Origin: Saccharopolyspora sp. SCSIO 74807
Lineage (GTDB): Bacteria > Actinomycetota > Actinomycetes > Mycobacteriales > Pseudonocardiaceae
Reading direction: 5' to 3'
Length of the DNA: 64,000 nt
NCBI RefSeq assembly: GCF_037023755.1
Contig: NZ_CP146100.1
Coordinates: forward strand, 2,420,501-2,484,500
The notes beneath the pieces are model-generated. The model was not told the origin of the DNA. It saw only the letters and a list, made by a program, of their open reading frames with translations, and searched no databases. Position 1 is the first letter of the stretch. Every line of letters starts with the position of its first letter. Made by a program: the position numbers and the translations under genes. Below, in pieces: positions 8,146 through 17,783 of the stretch.

Positions 8146-8925
8146 GTGGGCGTCGAGATCGACCTTTCCGGCCGAGTGGTGCTGGTGACCGGCGGAACGC
8201 GCGGCATCGGCGCCGGAATCTCCGAAGTACTGTTGCGGGCAGGGGCGCGGGTGCACGTCTGCTCGCGCGGCGAACCCGAGCGGCTGCCCGAAGACGACGG
8301 CGTTCGCGCCGAGTTCGTGCAAGCGGACGTGCGCGATCCCGAGCAGGTGGACGGGCTGATCGAGGAGGTCGTGCGCCGCAGCGGCAGGCTCGACTCGGTG
8401 GTGAACAACGCCGGTGGGGCACCGCCCGCGGACACCGCGACCGCGTCGCCCCGGTTCCACTCCAAGATCGTCGAGCTGAACCTGCTGGCACCGCTGCTGG
8501 TGTGCCAGCGGGCTTGGCCGGTGATGCGCGAGAGCGGCGGCTCGATGACCATGATCAGCAGCGTTGCCGCGCAGCGCGCCGCGCCCACCATCGCCGCTTA
8601 CGCCGCGGCCAAGGCCGGGGTGGAAAGCCTCACCCGCACCCTCGCGCTGGAGTTCGCGCCGAGCGTGCGGGTCAACGCGGTGTCCGTCGGGGTGGCCCGC
8701 ACCGACAACTTCCGGGAGCACTTCGGCGCGGACGCCGAGCAGTCCGGCTTCGCCGAGACCATCCCGATGGGCAGGCCCGCCGAGCCGGTCGAGGTCGGCA
8801 ACGCCTGCGCGTTCCTGGCCTCGCCGCTGGCCGAATACCTCACCGGCGCGGTGCTGGCCGTGGACGGCGGCGGCGAACCGCACCCGCACCTCAAGCAGCT
8901 CGCCCGGGAATTTTCCCGGGACTGA
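8146..8925 (+). CDS. SDR oxidoreductase next to echA20 (Rv3549c-like)
   Basis: 259-residue classical SDR with TGGTRGIG (NAD(P) loop), NNAGGAPP, ISSVAAQ and YAAAKAG. The GTG at 8146 has CCGGAGG six bases upstream. It diverges from echA20 exactly as Rv3549c does from echA20 in M. tuberculosis, and shares the KstR2-type box. Rv3549c belongs to the KstR2 regulon, but its substrate is not settled; a hydroxyacyl-CoA or keto reductase step in the HIP pathway is the natural guess. Confidence 0.8.
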   Translation: MGVEIDLSGRVVLVTGGTRGIGAGISEVLLRAGARVHVCSRGEPERLPEDDGVRAEFVQADVRDPEQVDGLIEEVVRRSGRLDSVVNNAGGAPPADTATASPRFHSKIVELNLLAPLLVCQRAWPVMRESGGSMTMISSVAAQRAAPTIAAYAAAKAGVESLTRTLALEFAPSVRVNAVSVGVARTDNFREHFGADAEQSGFAETIPMGRPAEPVEVGNACAFLASPLAEYLTGAVLAVDGGGEPHPHLKQLAREFSRD

Positions 8926-9022
8926 TCCGGCGCGGGAGGTAGCCGGTTCAGCGGGGGCTGCTTCCGGAGCGGGGAAGCCGCCGAGGGTCCGCTAGGCAAC
9001 ATCATTCCGAAGGGAGTCCACA

Positions 9023-9934
9023 GTGCCCGGCATCTGCGAAGGCAGGGTCGTCGTCGTGACGGGCGCGGCCCGGGGTTTGGGCCGCGCGCACGCGCTGGAG
9101 TTCGCTCGCCACGGAGCTTCGGTGGTGGTCAACGACGTCGGCGTGCAGCTCGACGGCACCGGCGGTGACGAGCAGCCCGCTGTCGAAGTCGCCGCGGAAA
9201 TCCGTTCGCTGGGCGGGAAAGCGGTCGTCGACGGGGCGGACGTGGCCGACTGGGATCAGGCCCGGCAGCTCGTGGCGCGGGCCGTGGACAGCTTCGGCAG
9301 GCTCGACGTGCTGGTCAACAACGCCGGTGTCGTGCGGGACCGGATGTTCGTGAACCTCTCCGAGCAGGAGTGGGACGACGTGCTGCGGGTGCACCTCAAA
9401 GGCCACGCCGCGACCATGCGGCACGCCGCGGCGCACTGGCGGGACCTGGCGAAGGCCGGGGAGGCCGTCGACGCGCGGATCATCAACACCTGCTCCGGTG
9501 CCGGTCTGCAGGGCAGCATCGGCCAGAGCAACTACGCCGCGGCGAAAGCCGGGATCGCCGCGCTCACCGTGAACACCGCCGCCGAACTCGGCCGCTACGG
9601 CGTCACCGTCAACGCGATCGCGCCGTCCGCGCGCACCCGCATGACCGAGGACGTGTTCACCGAAGCCATGTCGCAGCCCACCGACGGGAGTTTCGACGCG
9701 ATGGCGCCGGAGAACGTCTCACCGCTGGTGGCGTGGCTGGGCAGCGCGGAATCCGCCGACGTCACCGGGCGGGTCTTCGAGGTGGAGGGCGGCGCGGTCC
9801 GCGTCGCCACCGGCTGGCGCCACGGCGCCGAGCACGACGCGGGCCGCCGCTGGTCCCCTACCGAACTCGGTCCCGTCGTCCGCGACCTGCTCGACCGGGA
9901 TCCGCGCCCGGAACCCGTCTACGGCACCACCTGA
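9023..9934 (+). CDS. SDR of multifunctional-enzyme type (Rv3548c-like)
   Basis: 303-residue SDR with TGAARGLGRAHALEFARHGA, which is the signature of peroxisomal MFE-2-like hydroxyacyl-CoA dehydrogenases, then NNAG, NTCSGAG and YAAAKAG. A C-terminal extension of about 40 residues beyond the usual SDR end is present, as in Rv3548c (about 304 residues). The GTG at 9023 follows AAGGGAG. Likely co-transcribed with the SDR 97 bases upstream and therefore in the KstR2 regulon. Predicted role: oxidation of a 3-hydroxyacyl-CoA in HIP degradation; substrate unknown. Confidence 0.8.
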   Translation: MPGICEGRVVVVTGAARGLGRAHALEFARHGASVVVNDVGVQLDGTGGDEQPAVEVAAEIRSLGGKAVVDGADVADWDQARQLVARAVDSFGRLDVLVNNAGVVRDRMFVNLSEQEWDDVLRVHLKGHAATMRHAAAHWRDLAKAGEAVDARIINTCSGAGLQGSIGQSNYAAAKAGIAALTVNTAAELGRYGVTVNAIAPSARTRMTEDVFTEAMSQPTDGSFDAMAPENVSPLVAWLGSAESADVTGRVFEVEGGAVRVATGWRHGAEHDAGRRWSPTELGPVVRDLLDRDPRPEPVYGTT

Positions 9935-9948
9935 TCTCCGAACTTTCC

Positions 9949-9999
9949 GAGTGAACGGCCTCTTCGCCCAATCTATTCGGACGAAAGTTCCGTTCACTC
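9949..9999. repeat. Intergenic palindromic element, copy 2
   Basis: 51 bp, 14 bases after the SDR stop. Outer arms GAGTGAACGG / CCGTTCACTC; centre CCCAATCTATTCGG, an imperfect palindrome. The extra A in GGACGAA on the right side shows it lies in the orientation opposite to copies 1 and 3. Confidence 0.85.
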
Positions 10000-10115
10000 C
10001 GGGCGGGGTTCCGCGGTGCGGGGGACGCACGGGCGTGTCGGGCGACGGGGCCGGGACCGCGGAGCCGGATGGAGGGGACAGCCGTCCGCAACGGGTGGGC
10101 GTTCGTGAGGCCGGG

Positions 10116-10907
10116 CTACAGCGACCAGACCGCAGGCCAGTCCTTCGGGCGCAGCGCGGCGTCGGTGCCGCCGTCGGCGTAGACGACCGAGCCGCACAGC
10201 AGCGCGCCTTCCGCGCCGAGCAAGAAGTCGATCAGCGCGGCCACCTCCGCCGGACGTCCGGGAGCTCCGCGCGGAGTGGGGAAGGCTTCGAGCGCTTCAC
10301 CCAGCGCCGGATCGCGCCGCACCTCGGCGGTCATGCCCGTCTCGATGTGCCCGGGCGCGACGGCGTTGAGGCGGATACCGGCGCCGGTCCACTCCGCCGC
10401 GGGCGCGTGGCTGCGCACGTACCAGGCGATCGCGGCCTTCGTCGCCGGGTATGCGCCGACGGCTCCGTGCTCGTCGGCCAGTTCCCGCGCCCGCTCCTCT
10501 TCGTCGGCGAAGCAGGCTTCGGCGACCGGTACCGGCCAATTCGGTTGGCACGTCGCGGAATTCGAGCTCAGGCACACCACGGCCGGTCGCTCGGCGGCAG
10601 CCAGCGCCGGACGCAGGCCGCGCAGCAGGGCGACGGTGCCGAAGTAGTTCACCGACACCAGCGCTGACCCCTGCCGCGTCGGAACGCCGGGAATGCCCGC
10701 GCAGGTCACCAGGCCGTCGAGGCGGCCATCGCACTCCGCGGTGATCCGGTTCACGGCCTCCGCGCGCCCTTCGCCCGTCCCGAGGTCGCACGCGACCTCG
10801 GCTCCGTGCATGTCGACGCCGAGCACCCGGTGCCCCTGCTGTTCGAGCCGTTCGCGGGTCGCCGCACCGATGCCCGATGCCGAACCGGTGATCGCGATGG
10901 TGCCCAT
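10116..10907 (-). CDS. 3-alpha-hydroxysteroid dehydrogenase/carbonyl reductase-like SDR
   Basis: 263-residue SDR with an unusual layout shared with Comamonas HsdA: TGSASGIGAATRERLE, a short second strand (LGVDMHGAEVACDL), TCAGIPG instead of NNAG, the SVNYFGT segment, CLSSNSA, YPATKAA, and a C-terminal VVYADGGTDA. A long insert around residues 120-145 separates the serine and tyrosine. HsdA-type enzymes reduce or oxidise the steroid 3-position. It faces fadA6 across a promoter with palindromes that resemble KstR/KstR2 sites. Steroid specificity is inferred from family and context. Confidence 0.75.
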   Translation of the reverse strand: MGTIAITGSASGIGAATRERLEQQGHRVLGVDMHGAEVACDLGTGEGRAEAVNRITAECDGRLDGLVTCAGIPGVPTRQGSALVSVNYFGTVALLRGLRPALAAAERPAVVCLSSNSATCQPNWPVPVAEACFADEEERARELADEHGAVGAYPATKAAIAWYVRSHAPAAEWTGAGIRLNAVAPGHIETGMTAEVRRDPALGEALEAFPTPRGAPGRPAEVAALIDFLLGAEGALLCGSVVYADGGTDAALRPKDWPAVWSL

Positions 10908-11018
10908 GTTCCTCCGCTCGGCCGTACAGGTACCGGGGCCCGGCCCCGAACGGCCGAAGGGTTGTGCTCCGCGGCCGTAGCGAGTTCCGGTGACTGGCGG
11001 AAACTGGTTGAAGCCAAC

Positions 11019-11053
11019 AATAACATGTTACATTTACCAAGCGGGCGCTTGCT
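11019..11053. promoter_or_regulatory. Two adjacent operator-like palindromes upstream of fadA6
   Basis: A perfect ten-base palindrome TAACATGTTA (11021-11030) carries the AACnnGTT core of the KstR motif; the wider 14-mer at 11019-11032 has one mismatch. Just right of it AGCGGGCGCTTGCT (11040-11053) fits the KstR2 motif with two mismatches and sits in a longer CAAGCG..CGCTTG dyad. Both lie 41 to 75 bases before the fadA6 start. Dual control is a hypothesis. Confidence 0.5.
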
Positions 11054-11093
11054 CAGTGATCGCTCGTTCAGCGCAACCCGGGAGGGATCGAGC

Positions 11094-12254
<1,161 letters not shown>

Positions 12255-12489
12255 GAATTGTTCGGGGAGCGGTTTGCGCAGGTGTTTTGGCCGGGCCGGG
12301 TTTCGGGCACCGCAAGCGGCCGGCGCCGCTGCTCGCGTTCGCGCGGGTGGCGGCCGCCTCGCTGCGGGATCGCCGCCCGGAACGGCTCGCGATGATCGCG
12401 GGCGGATTGTGTTCTAGCACGCACGTGACCATCTGAGGGCATTTCACGTTTACCTTGTCAGGGCGACTGTCACGACTCGGGAGGTGCAC

Positions 12490-13521
12490 TTGGCAAGCGT
12501 CGACGTGGCGCACGGGCGGCACGACTGGCTGCGCGCCGGCGCGTTCGAGGTGGCGCCGGGGGTGCACCGCATCCCGCTGCCGATGCCGGGCGACGGGCTG
12601 CGCGCGGTCAACGTGTACGCGATCCGGGACGGCGACGGGCTCGTGCTGGTGGACTCCGGCTGGGCCATCCCGGAAGCCCGCGCCGCGCTCGAGACCGCGC
12701 TGGGCGAGCTGGGCTGCGGCCTCGGTGACGTGCGCCGCTACCTGATCACGCACCTGCACCGGGACCACTACACCCTGGGCATCGAGCTGCGCAGCACGTT
12801 CGGCACTCCCGTGGCGGTGGGCGCCGGGGAGCGGCCGTCGCTGGAGGTTCTGCTGGCGGGCACGCACGATCAGCAGCTGTCCCAGCTGGACCGGGGCGGC
12901 GCGACCGAGCTCGCCGAACTCATCCGCTCCGCGAAGGGCCCCGAGACCGAGCGGCCCGAGGAAGGTTTCGAGCACCCCGACGAATGGCTCGAGGGCGGTG
13001 CCGAGATCGAACTCACCGACCGCACCCTGCGAGTCGTCGACACTCCCGGCCACACCCGCGGGCACGTCGTGTTCGTCGACGAGCGGAACTCGCTGCTGTT
13101 CGCCGGGGACCACGTGCTGCCGCACATCACGCCGTCCATCGGGCTCGAAGCCGCGCGGACGGAGCTGCCGCTGGGTGACTACCTCGACTCGCTGCGGCGC
13201 GTGCGCGAACTCCCGGACCTGCGGCTGCTGCCCGCGCACGGGCCGGTGACCGGCAGCGCGCACTCCCGGGTGGACGAACTGCTCGCGCACCACGAGGACC
13301 GGCTCGACCGGACCGAGCGGGCCGTCCGCACCGGGGCGGCGACGGCCCGCGAAGTCGCGGGTGAACTCGGGTGGACCCGGCGCGAGCGGTCCTTCACCGA
13401 CCTCGACCCGTTCAACCAGGTCCTGGCCGTGGGTGAAACCGCGGCGCACCTGGACGTACTCGTCGCGCGCGACCGGCTGCACCGGGTCGTGGACGGGGTG
13501 GCGAGGTACCGGGCGATCTGA
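12490..13521 (+). CDS. Metallo-beta-lactamase-fold hydrolase
   Basis: 343-residue protein with the binuclear zinc motif THLHRDH (about residue 85), DTPGHTRGH and FAGDHVL, followed by a C-terminal winged-helix-like region, as in glyoxalase II/LACTB2-type hydrolases. The TTG at 12490 is preferred because GGGAGG lies five bases upstream; the GTG at 12484 overlaps that site. It stops 38 bases from the convergent kstR gene. Location between fadA6 and kstR suggests a CoA-thioester hydrolase in steroid catabolism, but the substrate cannot be read from sequence. Confidence 0.8.
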   Translation: MASVDVAHGRHDWLRAGAFEVAPGVHRIPLPMPGDGLRAVNVYAIRDGDGLVLVDSGWAIPEARAALETALGELGCGLGDVRRYLITHLHRDHYTLGIELRSTFGTPVAVGAGERPSLEVLLAGTHDQQLSQLDRGGATELAELIRSAKGPETERPEEGFEHPDEWLEGGAEIELTDRTLRVVDTPGHTRGHVVFVDERNSLLFAGDHVLPHITPSIGLEAARTELPLGDYLDSLRRVRELPDLRLLPAHGPVTGSAHSRVDELLAHHEDRLDRTERAVRTGAATAREVAGELGWTRRERSFTDLDPFNQVLAVGETAAHLDVLVARDRLHRVVDGVARYRAI

Positions 13522-13559
13522 TGGCGGCGCGCAGGAAAGCTCCCGAACCCGCGCCCGGC

Positions 13560-14189
13560 TCAGCGCAGCAGCAGCCGAACGGTCAGCTCCAGCCGGTTCG
13601 ACACGTCGGTCGCCGAAGCGCGCCTGGTCACCCAGGCGACCAGGTTGGACAGCCAGACGTCCGCGATCACCCGGGCGATCGCGCGCTGCTCTTCGGTCGG
13701 CTCGTCCTCGCCGGTGACCATGGCGCCGCTGAACAGCGTCTCGGTCAGCGAGCCGACGGCGTCCACCTCGTTCGCCGCCGAGGTGTCGGCGAACATGAAC
13801 GCCCGGGTCATCGCCTCGGTCAGCTGCGGGTTGCGCTGCATGGTGCGGGTCGTGCGGCCGAGTACGTACAGCACCCGGTCGTACGGGGTCTCACCGGGGA
13901 TCTTGGCGCGGTCCAGCCGTTCCTGGGAACGCTCGAACTCGCGCGCCAGGCCGGTCACCAGCAGGTGGATCTTGGACGGGAAGTAGCGGTAGAGCGTGCC
14001 CAGCGCCACGTCGGCGCGTTCGGCCACGGCGCGCATCTGCACCGCCTCGTACCCGCCCTTTCCGGCCAGGGCGATGGTGGCGTCGATGATGCGTTTGCGG
14101 CGCGCGTTCTGCGCCGCGGACCCGCCCTGGTCGGCCAGCAGACTGACCGGTTGCGCCGCAGCGGAGCCGCGTCGCGGCGTCGTACCCAT
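13560..14189 (-). CDS. kstR: TetR-family repressor KstR
   Basis: 209-residue TetR protein. The DNA-binding half is nearly that of mycobacterial KstR as recalled: KGGYEAVQMRAVAERADVA and GTLYRYFPSK. The ligand half keeps MQRNPQLTEAMTRAF, VWLSNLVAWVTRRASATDVS. KstR represses the cholesterol side-chain and A/B-ring regulon and is released by 3-oxo-cholestenoyl-CoA. GAGG lies upstream of the ATG. A KstR-type box occurs in its own promoter, which would give autoregulation. The N-terminal 25 residues are variable and may be a longer start than in homologues. Confidence 0.93.
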   Translation of the reverse strand: MGTTPRRGSAAAQPVSLLADQGGSAAQNARRKRIIDATIALAGKGGYEAVQMRAVAERADVALGTLYRYFPSKIHLLVTGLAREFERSQERLDRAKIPGETPYDRVLYVLGRTTRTMQRNPQLTEAMTRAFMFADTSAANEVDAVGSLTETLFSGAMVTGEDEPTEEQRAIARVIADVWLSNLVAWVTRRASATDVSNRLELTVRLLLR

Positions 14190-14282
14190 GAGGTCGGTCC
14201 TCTCGTGCGTCGGAGTCGGTGTGCGCCCGACTGTTCAAGTACTGCCTGGCTCGGCGGGTCTGCGCTGACCTCATGTTCAAAA

Positions 14283-14296
14283 GAGAACATGTTCCA
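14283..14296. promoter_or_regulatory. kstR: KstR-type operator in the kstR promoter
   Basis: GAGAACATGTTCCA fits TnnAACnnGTTnnA apart from its first base. CATGTTC 11 bases to the left makes a second overlapping dyad with GAACATG. The site is 94 bases upstream of kstR and 187 bases before the divergent glycosyltransferase gene; autoregulation of kstR is the likely use. The remainder of the 293-base gap shows no other feature I can name. Confidence 0.7.
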
Positions 14297-14482
14297 CTCT
14301 ACCCGTTGCGTGCCGCGGCGGCTGCAACACCTGTCTCGGAACCCATGTTCGGTGTGGTCGTTGCATGTCTCGAAGCGGCGAAGCCGCTTGCACCACATAT
14401 GCAACCGGCACCGCCGCGGGGTTCCGCCAAGCGACCAGCTACGCAAAGCGAGCTCCGGGACTCTGACTCAGGAGGTGAACTC

Positions 14483-15733
14483 GTGCGAATAGCTCTTTTG
14501 TCCTATCGGAGCAAGCCGCACGTCGGCGGGCAGGGCGTCTACGTCCGGAACCTGAGCCGGGAACTGGCCGGGCTCGGGCACCGCGTCGAGGTCTTCTCCG
14601 GCCCGCCGTACCCGGAGCTGGATCCGGGCGTCGAGCTCACCAAGGTGCCCAGCCTGGACCTGTACCGGGATCCGGACCCGTTCCGCACCCCGCACTGGCG
14701 CGAGTTCCGGGACTCCACCGACGTGCTCGAACTCGCGACCATGTGGTCGGCGGGCTTCCCGGAGCCGCTGACGTTCACGCTGCGCGCGGCGAAGCTGCTG
14801 CGCCAGCGGGCGTCGGAGTTCGACGTCGTGCACGACAACCAGTCCCTCGGCTACGGCTTGCTCGGCCTGCGCAAGGCGGGATTGCCGCTGGTGGCGACGG
14901 TGCACCACCCGATCACGCACGATCGGCGGCTGGAGCTGGCCGCGGCCAAGGGCTGGCGCAAGCTCGGCGTCCGCCGGTGGTACGGCTTCCTGCGGATGCA
15001 GCGCCGCGTGGTGCAGCGCATCCCCGAGCTGCTGACCGTCTCCGAATCCTCCGCCCGCGACATCGTCGAGGACTTCCAGGTGCGGCCGGACCGGCTGCGG
15101 GTGGTGCCGCTCGGCGTCGATCACGAGGTGTTCGAGCCGCCGCAGACGCCGCGGGTCCCGGGCCGGATCGTCGCGATGGCCAGCGCGGACACCCCGCTGA
15201 AGGGCATCGGCACGCTGCTGGAAGCGGTGGCGAAGCTGCGCACCGAGCGGGAGGTGGAGCTGGTGCTGGTGGCGGACCCGACGCCGGGCGGCCCGACCGA
15301 TCGGCTGATCGACGAGCTCGGCATCCAGGACGCGGTGCGCACGGTCAGCGGGATCAGCGACGAGGAGCTGGCCGCGCTGCTCGGTTCGGCGGAGATCGCG
15401 TGCGTGCCGTCGCTGTACGAGGGCTTTTCGCTGCCCACCGTGGAATCCATGTCCTGCGCGACACCGCTGGTGGTCAGCCGTGCGGGCGCGATCCCGGAGG
15501 TGGTCGGACCGGACGGGGAGTGCGCCGACCTGGTACCGCCCGGCGACGCGGAAGCGCTGGCCGGGGCGCTCGGTGCGCAGTTCGACGATCCGGCGCGCAG
15601 GCGGCGGCTGGGGGCCTCCGGCAGGCGCCGGGTGCTGAGCCGGTATAGCTGGGCTTCGGTGGCCGCGGCCACCGCCGAGTGTTACGCAGAAGCGGTTGAA
15701 GCGGGAACGGAAATGGCGGCTGACCAGTGCTGA
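14483..15733 (+). CDS. GT4-family glycosyltransferase
   Basis: 416-residue GT-B enzyme. The N-terminal half opens with SYRSKPHVGGQGVYVRNL, the classic GGxGxYV acceptor loop; the C-terminal half has PLKGIGTLLEAVAKL and the donor-binding EGFSLPTVESMSC (E-x7-E). The GTG at 14483 has AGGAGGTGA nine bases upstream, much better than any in-frame start further left. Its stop overlaps the methyltransferase start. Three overlapping genes (glycosyltransferase, methyltransferase, barrel protein) suggest a small glycolipid or glycoside pathway; the product is unknown. Confidence 0.85.
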   Translation: MRIALLSYRSKPHVGGQGVYVRNLSRELAGLGHRVEVFSGPPYPELDPGVELTKVPSLDLYRDPDPFRTPHWREFRDSTDVLELATMWSAGFPEPLTFTLRAAKLLRQRASEFDVVHDNQSLGYGLLGLRKAGLPLVATVHHPITHDRRLELAAAKGWRKLGVRRWYGFLRMQRRVVQRIPELLTVSESSARDIVEDFQVRPDRLRVVPLGVDHEVFEPPQTPRVPGRIVAMASADTPLKGIGTLLEAVAKLRTEREVELVLVADPTPGGPTDRLIDELGIQDAVRTVSGISDEELAALLGSAEIACVPSLYEGFSLPTVESMSCATPLVVSRAGAIPEVVGPDGECADLVPPGDAEALAGALGAQFDDPARRRRLGASGRRRVLSRYSWASVAAATAECYAEAVEAGTEMAADQC

Positions 15734-16464
15734 CGGTGAATTTCGAACTGCTCGGGGTGCGTGCGGGACAGCGGGTGCTCGACCTCGGGTGCGGTGCGGG
15801 CAGGCACGCTTTCGAGTGCTACCGGCGCGGTGCGGACGTGGTGGCGTTCGACCAGGACGCCGAGGCGCTGACCGAGGTCAAGACGATGTTCGGGGCGATG
15901 GAGGCGGGCGGTGAAGCGCCCGCGGGCGCGACCGCGACCACCGTCACCGGCGACGCGCTCGCCCTGCAGTTCCCGGACGACCACTTCGACCACGTGATCG
16001 CCTCCGAGATCCTGGAGCACATCCCGCAGGACTGGCGGGTGATGAGCGAACTGGTGCGGGTGGTCAAGCCCGGCGGCCGGGTCGTGGTGACCGTGCCGCG
16101 CTGGTTCCCGGAGCGGGTGTGCTGGGCGCTGTCCGACGACTACCACCAGGCCGAAGGCGGGCACGTGCGGATCTACCGGCGCGAGCAGCTGGTCGAGCGG
16201 CTGCGGATCGCCGGTCTGAAACCGGTGCACCACCACTACGCGCACGCGCTGCACGCGCCGTTCTGGTGGTTGAAGTGCGCGGTCGGGGTGGATCGCGAAG
16301 ATCACCCGCTGCCGAAGCTCTACCACAAGCTGCTGGTGTGGGACCTGATGAGCAAGCCGTGGGTGACGCGGGCGGCCGAGCAGGCGCTGGACCCGTTCCT
16401 CGGCAAGAGCCTCGCGGTCTACCTGTACAAGCCGCTGGACGACTCGGAGCCCGGCGGTGTCTGA
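15727..16464 (+). CDS. Class I SAM-dependent methyltransferase
   Basis: 245-residue methyltransferase (type 11). Motif I is VLDLGCGAGRHAFE near residue 20, acidic loop VVAFDQDAEAL, then HFDHVIASEILEHIP and VKPGGRVVVTVPRWFPE. The GTG start at 15727 overlaps the glycosyltransferase stop by seven bases and the 3' end overlaps the next gene, so the three are translationally coupled. The acceptor is not known; a lipid- or sugar-linked substrate fits the neighbours. Confidence 0.85.
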   Translation: MLTVNFELLGVRAGQRVLDLGCGAGRHAFECYRRGADVVAFDQDAEALTEVKTMFGAMEAGGEAPAGATATTVTGDALALQFPDDHFDHVIASEILEHIPQDWRVMSELVRVVKPGGRVVVTVPRWFPERVCWALSDDYHQAEGGHVRIYRREQLVERLRIAGLKPVHHHYAHALHAPFWWLKCAVGVDREDHPLPKLYHKLLVWDLMSKPWVTRAAEQALDPFLGKSLAVYLYKPLDDSEPGGV

Positions 16465-17533
16465 GCCGCCCGCGGTCGACGGGGTGCTCTCGGCGGCGGA
16501 TGCGCTGGCGACCGCCCGGTCCATCGCCGCGGTGCAGGAGCGCTCCGGTGCGGTGCCGTGGTTCCACGGCGGGCACGTGGACCCGTGGGACCACGTCGAG
16601 TCGGCGATGGCGCTGTCCGCGGCGGGTCTGCTGCCCGAGGCGGAGCGCGCCTACGACTGGCTGCGCCGCACGCAGCGCCGGGACGGCTCCTGGCCGCTGC
16701 GGGTGCGGGCCGGTGTGGTCGAGGACGCCGCCGCGGACACGAACTTCTGCGCGTACCCGGCGGTGGGGGTGTGGCACCACTTCCGGATCACTCGCGACGA
16801 GCGGTTCGCCGAGCGCATGTGGCCGGTGGTGCGCCGGGCGATCGATTTCGTGCTCGGCCTGCAACGCGACCGCGGCGAGATCGACTGGGCGCGCGGCGCG
16901 GGCGGTACCGCGACCGGTGAGGCGCTGCTGGCGGGTTCCTCCAGCATTCATCACAGCCTGGTGTGCGCCCTCGAACTGGCCGAGCACTTCGGGTGCGCGC
17001 AACCGGACTGGGAGGTGGCGCTGGACCGGCTCGCGCACGCGCTGCGGCACCACCCGGAGGCGTTCGCGGAGAAGGACCGCTACGCCATGGACTGGTACTA
17101 CCCGGTGCTGGCGGGCCCGCTGCGCGACGACGCCGGGCGGGACCGGATCGTCCGGCGGTGGCCGGATTTCGTGGTCGACGGGCTCGGCGTGCTGTGCGTG
17201 GACGACCACCCGTGGGTCACCGGTGCGGAGACGTGCGAGCTGGTGCTCAGCCTGGACCTGCTCGGCTGGCGCGAGCACGCGGTGGAGGTGCTCGCTTCCA
17301 TGCAGCACCTGCGCGAGCAGGACGGTTCTTACTGGACCGGGTACGTGCACGCCGACGGCAAGCGCTGGCCCGACGAGCGCACCACGTGGACGGGCGCGGC
17401 GGTGATCCTCGCCGCCGACGCGCTGTCCGGGGCCACGCCCGGCGGCGACATCTTCCGCACCGGCGTGCCGCGCGCGGGCTTACCGGTCGACGACGGCTGC
17501 GGCTGCTCGGCACCGATCCCGGTCGGCGAGTAG
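16457..17533 (+). CDS. Alpha/alpha-barrel prenyltransferase-like protein
   Basis: 358-residue protein made of helical repeats with Q-x-x-DGSW motifs (RRDGSWPLR near residue 75 and EQDGSYWTGY near 290), as in squalene-cyclase/prenyltransferase or glycoside-hydrolase alpha/alpha barrels. Other conserved-looking blocks are AADTNFCAYPAVGVW, SSSIHHSL and YAMDWYYPVLAGP. A C-terminal CGCSAP cluster is present. The GTG at 16457 overlaps the methyltransferase stop. Function unknown; a glycan or terpenoid step with its two partners is the working guess. Confidence 0.75.
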   Translation: MSEPPAVDGVLSAADALATARSIAAVQERSGAVPWFHGGHVDPWDHVESAMALSAAGLLPEAERAYDWLRRTQRRDGSWPLRVRAGVVEDAAADTNFCAYPAVGVWHHFRITRDERFAERMWPVVRRAIDFVLGLQRDRGEIDWARGAGGTATGEALLAGSSSIHHSLVCALELAEHFGCAQPDWEVALDRLAHALRHHPEAFAEKDRYAMDWYYPVLAGPLRDDAGRDRIVRRWPDFVVDGLGVLCVDDHPWVTGAETCELVLSLDLLGWREHAVEVLASMQHLREQDGSYWTGYVHADGKRWPDERTTWTGAAVILAADALSGATPGGDIFRTGVPRAGLPVDDGCGCSAPIPVGE

Positions 17534-17783
17534 CCGCGACTTCGTGCGCCCGTTGCACCGGGTCGTCCAGTTCCGTCGCCCACTCCGGCGCGGCTGCGTC
17601 CGAGTCGCAACAGGAGCGCTTGATGGGGTCGTGAACCCGGCGAGTTCGTGAAGCTGTCCGCCGACCCGGTTCCTTTGACATCGTGTGATCGGTTGCCTGG
17701 TGACAACAGGTGCACGAGTTGATCCGTGCTGTGGTTTCGCGGCCGGCTCGTGCCACGGGCGAGTCGAGGTATGGAGGAAGTTC

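Noticed and set aside
11036-11053. ACCAAG..CTTGCT as a full KstR2 box
   Set aside because: The half sites are six bases apart instead of two; only the overlapping 14-mer at 11040 fits, and that with two mismatches.
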